The notes beneath the pieces are model-generated. The model was not told the origin of the DNA. It was given only the letters and a program-made list of their open reading frames with translations, and ran no database searches. A stretch of 61,528 bases of DNA from JAYZDF01 sp036337945 (GTDB lineage: Bacteria > Myxococcota > Kuafuiibacteriia > Kuafuiibacteriales > Kuafuiibacteriaceae): assembly GCA_036337945.1 (NCBI GenBank), contig JAYZDF010000016.1:1-61528 (forward strand), given 5' to 3'. The first letter of the stretch is position 1. Every line of letters begins with the position of its first letter. The position numbers and the translations under genes were made by a program. Below are positions 58,915-61,528 of the stretch, piece by piece.

Positions 58915-59631
58915 GTGAGTGATGGTCTCTTTGTAGCAGCCTCTGCTGCCGTAGCAAGACAGCATGAATTAGATGTTGTCTCAAATAATCTTGCGAATGT
59001 GAGCACGGATGGCTTTCAGGAGCTGCGTGTCAGCTTCGAGAGTGTCTTGGCTGATCCGTATAATACAGAAACCAACTCACAAATTTACGTCGCCCCCACT
59101 CACACTGCGACGTCACAGCAAAACGGGCCTATCAAACAAACGGGCGGGAACCTTGACGTGGCTATCAGTGGGCGTGGTTATTTTGGTGTCGAAGCCGCAG
59201 GTCAGCAGACCTTATATACTCGTTCTGGCCGATTTACGGTGAACGACTCGGGCCAGCTCGCAACAGCATCTGGGCATTTGGTACTTGGAAAATCAGGTCC
59301 CATTAGCGGGCTAAACGGTACAGTTCGGATAGAAAAAGACGGCCGTATTTTCAACAATGAAGTCGAAGTCGGCGCCCTTCAGCTCTATGACTTCAACGAA
59401 CCAGAAAAGTTACAAAGGCATGGTCATCTTTTATTTGAGAGCGGCCCGCAACAAGCAGCAAAAGAGATCGATGGAGAGCTCGTTCCTGGTGCCTTAGAGG
59501 GCTCAAACGTAAATGCTGTCATGGCGATGGTCGAACTCGTTCGAGTCCAACGTTCATTCGAGAGCGCCAAGAAGGCTATCGATACTTACCGCGACATGGA
59601 CCGTCGCCTTCAACACAATGTCGCTGACTAA
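58915..59631 (+). CDS. flgF: flagellar basal-body rod protein FlgF
   Basis: Proximal rod component of the flagellum. The N-terminal motif VVSNNLANVSTDGFQELRV is diagnostic, with DVAISGRGYF and the C-terminal MAMVELVRVQRSFESAKKAI typical of FlgF/FlgG rod proteins. At 238 residues it is a normal FlgF. The start is GTG with no clear Shine-Dalgarno and a sigma-54-like promoter directly upstream. First gene of a flgF-flgG-flgA-flgH run. Confidence 0.94.
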   Translation: MSDGLFVAASAAVARQHELDVVSNNLANVSTDGFQELRVSFESVLADPYNTETNSQIYVAPTHTATSQQNGPIKQTGGNLDVAISGRGYFGVEAAGQQTLYTRSGRFTVNDSGQLATASGHLVLGKSGPISGLNGTVRIEKDGRIFNNEVEVGALQLYDFNEPEKLQRHGHLLFESGPQQAAKEIDGELVPGALEGSNVNAVMAMVELVRVQRSFESAKKAIDTYRDMDRRLQHNVAD

Positions 59632-59649
59632 TTAGCAAAGGAGAAACTT

Positions 59650-60435
59650 ATGATACGTGCACTATTCAACGCAGCAACAGGAATGAAAGCGCAACAGCTT
59701 CGAATTGACGTGACTTCGAATAACCTCGCCAACGTCAATACCACCGGATTCAAACGGAGCCGAGCCGAATTCGAAGATCTACTGTATCAAACAATGCGAA
59801 TTCCCGGCGCTGAATCATCACAGCAGGCGGTCATTCCGAACGGCTTACAGGTAGGCCAAGGTGTCCGAGTTGTTGGTACGGCTAGAGATCTTGCAAACGG
59901 CGAAGCGATTAGCACTAACGTGCCAACGGATATGATGATTCGTGGCGCTGGATTCTTCCCCGTCATCCAGCCAGACGGAGAACTCGCCTTCACTAGAGAT
60001 GGTAGCTTTCGGCTAAACGCAGAAGGACAGTTGGTCAATGTAGACGGTTTGCCTCTTCAGCCTGCTATTGTCATTCCGCAAGATACAGTTCAGATAACCA
60101 TCGCAGATGACGGCACAGTGACCGCATTACGACCCGGCCGAACCAATGCCGACCTAATCGGACAGATTCAACTCGCCCGATTCTCTAATCCAGGCGGTCT
60201 AAGAGCACTAGGTGGCAACCTCTATGCGCCAACCCGTTCTTCCGGAGATCCACAACTGCTAAATCCAGGTACAGAAGGTGCAGGTAACGTTACTCAAGGC
60301 TTCCTCGAGGGCTCGAACGTAGCTGTAGTCAATGAGATGGTGGACCTTATCGTGAGTCAAAGAGCCTACGATATGAACTCAAAAGTCGTCCAGGCTGCTG
60401 ACGAAATGCTCAAGTCAGCAACGGGGCTTAGATAG
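59650..60435 (+). CDS. flgG: flagellar basal-body rod protein FlgG
   Basis: Distal rod protein. TSNNLANVNTTGFKRSRAEF near residue 20 and the C-terminal EMVDLIVSQRAYDMNSKVVQ with ADEMLKSATGLR are family-defining; 261 residues is the normal length. A strong AAAGGAG ribosome binding site lies 6 bases before the ATG. It follows flgF by 18 bases. Confidence 0.97.
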   Translation: MIRALFNAATGMKAQQLRIDVTSNNLANVNTTGFKRSRAEFEDLLYQTMRIPGAESSQQAVIPNGLQVGQGVRVVGTARDLANGEAISTNVPTDMMIRGAGFFPVIQPDGELAFTRDGSFRLNAEGQLVNVDGLPLQPAIVIPQDTVQITIADDGTVTALRPGRTNADLIGQIQLARFSNPGGLRALGGNLYAPTRSSGDPQLLNPGTEGAGNVTQGFLEGSNVAVVNEMVDLIVSQRAYDMNSKVVQAADEMLKSATGLR

Positions 60436-60455
60436 GTTTTAGAAGGATAACGAAG

Positions 60456-60905
60456 ATGATTACGACACTAGTACTCGCAACTATGGTTAGTGCGACACCA
60501 TCGCCAAAAATTGCGGTGGTTACAAAAATTATCCCGAGAGGCGCAGCCATTGAGCTCAGGAGTGTCGACCTACATCTTAAATCTAGACGTCGCATCCCCA
60601 AAGGTGTGCGACCGCTGATTTGGAATGGCGGAGAACGCTTGAGAGCCAAACGTACTCTTCGCGTAGGAACAATCATCGGACAATGGGATGTAGACCCAAT
60701 GCCAGATATCTCAGCCGGAGACCCTGTCTCAATTGAAATGGTTCGAGGTAACCTTCGCGTCACCGCTACAGCCGTAGCGAAAGAAGATGGCTTTGCCGGA
60801 GAAACAATTTGGGTTCAAAACGAAAAGAGCAAAAGGCGCATCCGCGTTAAAGTCATCGAATCAGGCAGGGTCGAGCTTATGGGTATCCGGAGGTCTCGAA
60901 GATGA
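60456..60905 (+). CDS. flgA: FlgA-like flagellar P-ring assembly protein, short
   Basis: 149 residues. A signal-like start (MITTLVLATMVSA) precedes a SAF-type domain with the family's alternation GDPVSIEMVRGNLRVTATAV and ETIWVQNEKSKRRIRVKV. FlgA is a periplasmic chaperone of the P-ring. It lacks the N-terminal half found in many FlgA proteins, or that half is very reduced. Its stop overlaps flgH (ATGA). Confidence 0.85.
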   Translation: MITTLVLATMVSATPSPKIAVVTKIIPRGAAIELRSVDLHLKSRRRIPKGVRPLIWNGGERLRAKRTLRVGTIIGQWDVDPMPDISAGDPVSIEMVRGNLRVTATAVAKEDGFAGETIWVQNEKSKRRIRVKVIESGRVELMGIRRSRR

Positions 60906-61528
60906 AAGTACGTTTATTGGGCGCACTGCTTGCCTGCTCCACTTTCGCGTGCGGCGGACACATCGCAGAATACAAGCCGAAGCGTCGAGAATATAAGCCT
61001 CCAGTTGCACGACCAAAACCTGCGGCAGATACGAACACTTCAGGTTCTCTCATGGCTGGCGTTGGATTAGGTGCCACTTTGTTCACCGACGTCCGTAGTT
61101 TCGGAATCGGAGACCTCATCACGGTACGTGTTGTGGAATCTTCTGCCGCGGAGCGCTCTACTTCAACAGAATTAGAACGAAACAGCGAACTCGAAGCTGG
61201 TTTTGATGTCGGCGGAACTTTGAACAAAATTGCTGCAGACAATCCGACTTTGAATCCGAACAAACTTATTTTTCAAAACACAAAGAATAGGCATCGCGGA
61301 GGCGGTACAACATCCAGAAAAGACCGCATCACTTTCTTTGTGACTTCAGCCGTAAGGCAGGTACTCGAAAACGGCGACCTCTTCATCGAGGGTGACCGAA
61401 TCGTAAAAGTGAACGATGAAGAGCATCACTTTTATGTCAGTGGTGTTGCTCGTCCAGCTGATGTCGCAACAGACAACTCTATCCCATCAACCCTTCTCGC
61501 AGAAGCCGAAATTGAATTCTTCGGAGAA
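60902..61528 (+). CDS. flgH: flagellar L-ring protein FlgH, 3' end cut by window
   Basis: ATG 60902 overlaps the flgA stop. A lipoprotein signal ends in TFAC near Cys 17, as expected for the lipid-anchored L-ring. Diagnostic: GSLMAG, then LFTDVRSFGIGDLITVRVVE near 60-79, and near the end NGDLFIEGDRIVKVNDEE followed by VSGVARPADVATDNSIPST. 209 codons are present and the frame runs out of the window. P-ring flgI would be expected next. Confidence 0.95.
   Translation, partial: MKVRLLGALLACSTFACGGHIAEYKPKRREYKPPVARPKPAADTNTSGSLMAGVGLGATLFTDVRSFGIGDLITVRVVESSAAERSTSTELERNSELEAGFDVGGTLNKIAADNPTLNPNKLIFQNTKNRHRGGGTTSRKDRITFFVTSAVRQVLENGDLFIEGDRIVKVNDEEHHFYVSGVARPADVATDNSIPSTLLAEAEIEFFGE

Noticed and set aside
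1..61528. Genomic island, prophage or defence system
   Set aside because: I find no integrase, transposase, tRNA border, phage structural gene or recognised defence gene; codon use and composition look even by eye.

Overview
The window looks like chromosomal DNA of a free-living, flagellated, Gram-negative bacterium from the Myxococcota/Bradymonadota side of the old Deltaproteobacteria. The grounds are circumstantial: a mevalonate-pathway GHMP kinase, a PATAN/DUF4388 protein, an MJ0042-type zinc-ribbon membrane protein, thrombospondin type 3 repeats, many lipoproteins, and four secreted proteins that end in a Cys pair, a hydrophobic stretch and an Arg cluster (MYXO-CTERM-like). Base composition looks near 50% G+C by eye. 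I see no insertion sequence, phage gene, CRISPR array, rRNA or tRNA. It reads as ordinary core chromosome rich in envelope genes.

Layout. 1-2229: 3' part of a PrkA-type kinase gene. 2289-8674 (minus): a membrane-anchored octaheme cytochrome c, polyphosphate kinase, and a PHP-fold pseudo-enzyme with an Arg/Gly-rich tail. 8761-11547 (plus): mevalonate kinase and a TSP3/PPC lipoprotein. 11574-14597 (minus): zinc-ribbon/SH3 membrane protein and a PATAN plus J-like protein. 14747-16122 (plus): two unrecognised small genes, the first a lipoprotein. 16128-19895 (minus): an operon of a zinc-type oxidoreductase broken by one in-frame TGA, an NlpC/P60 protein joined to a probable outer-membrane barrel, and a lipoprotein. 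20132-27704 (plus): a large surface alpha-amylase, a lipoprotein, an LPP20-like lipoprotein, a thioredoxin-fold protein and a His-rich protein. 27790-29433 (minus): HEAT-repeat lipoprotein. 29804-36383 (plus): glutamate dehydrogenase, cytochrome c lipoprotein, MoeA, Nudix hydrolase, TPR-like membrane protein and a Cys-rich lipoprotein. 36394-38929 (minus): small CX3C lipoprotein, threonine dehydratase-type enzyme, CorC-type membrane protein. 39113-42636: divergent LigA and, convergent to it, a double cyclic-nucleotide-binding protein. 42735-46388 (plus): subtilisin-like protease, GNAT, tandem-domain protein. 46533-52257 (minus): LuxR-type regulator below a tightly overlapped four-gene operon. 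52341-57762 (plus): exported protein, matrixin-type protease, TPR protein, aspartate kinase, TerB-like protein. 57763-58718 (minus) and 58915-61528 (plus): divergent flagellar clusters (FliJ-like; flgF-flgG-flgA-flgH).

How the genes work together. Most of the window serves the cell envelope: secreted hydrolases (amylase, subtilase, matrixin, an M-type pseudo-protease) carrying a common C-terminal sorting tag, thiol-disulphide proteins of the TlpA type, and Cys-rich lipoproteins with paired CX3C motifs that would need oxidative folding. Translation coupling is common (ATGA, GTGA, TGATG and TAATG junctions). Several genes at the head of transcription units have no visible Shine-Dalgarno and a -10-like hexamer 7-9 bases before the start codon, so leaderless initiation is possible.

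Most worth checking: the in-frame TGA in the oxidoreductase gene, the perfect 11-bp hairpin with the ppk start codon in its loop, the NlpC/P60-barrel fusion, the PHP pseudo-enzyme with RGG tail, the CX3C pairs shared by three unrelated proteins, and the overlapped operon at 47334-52257.
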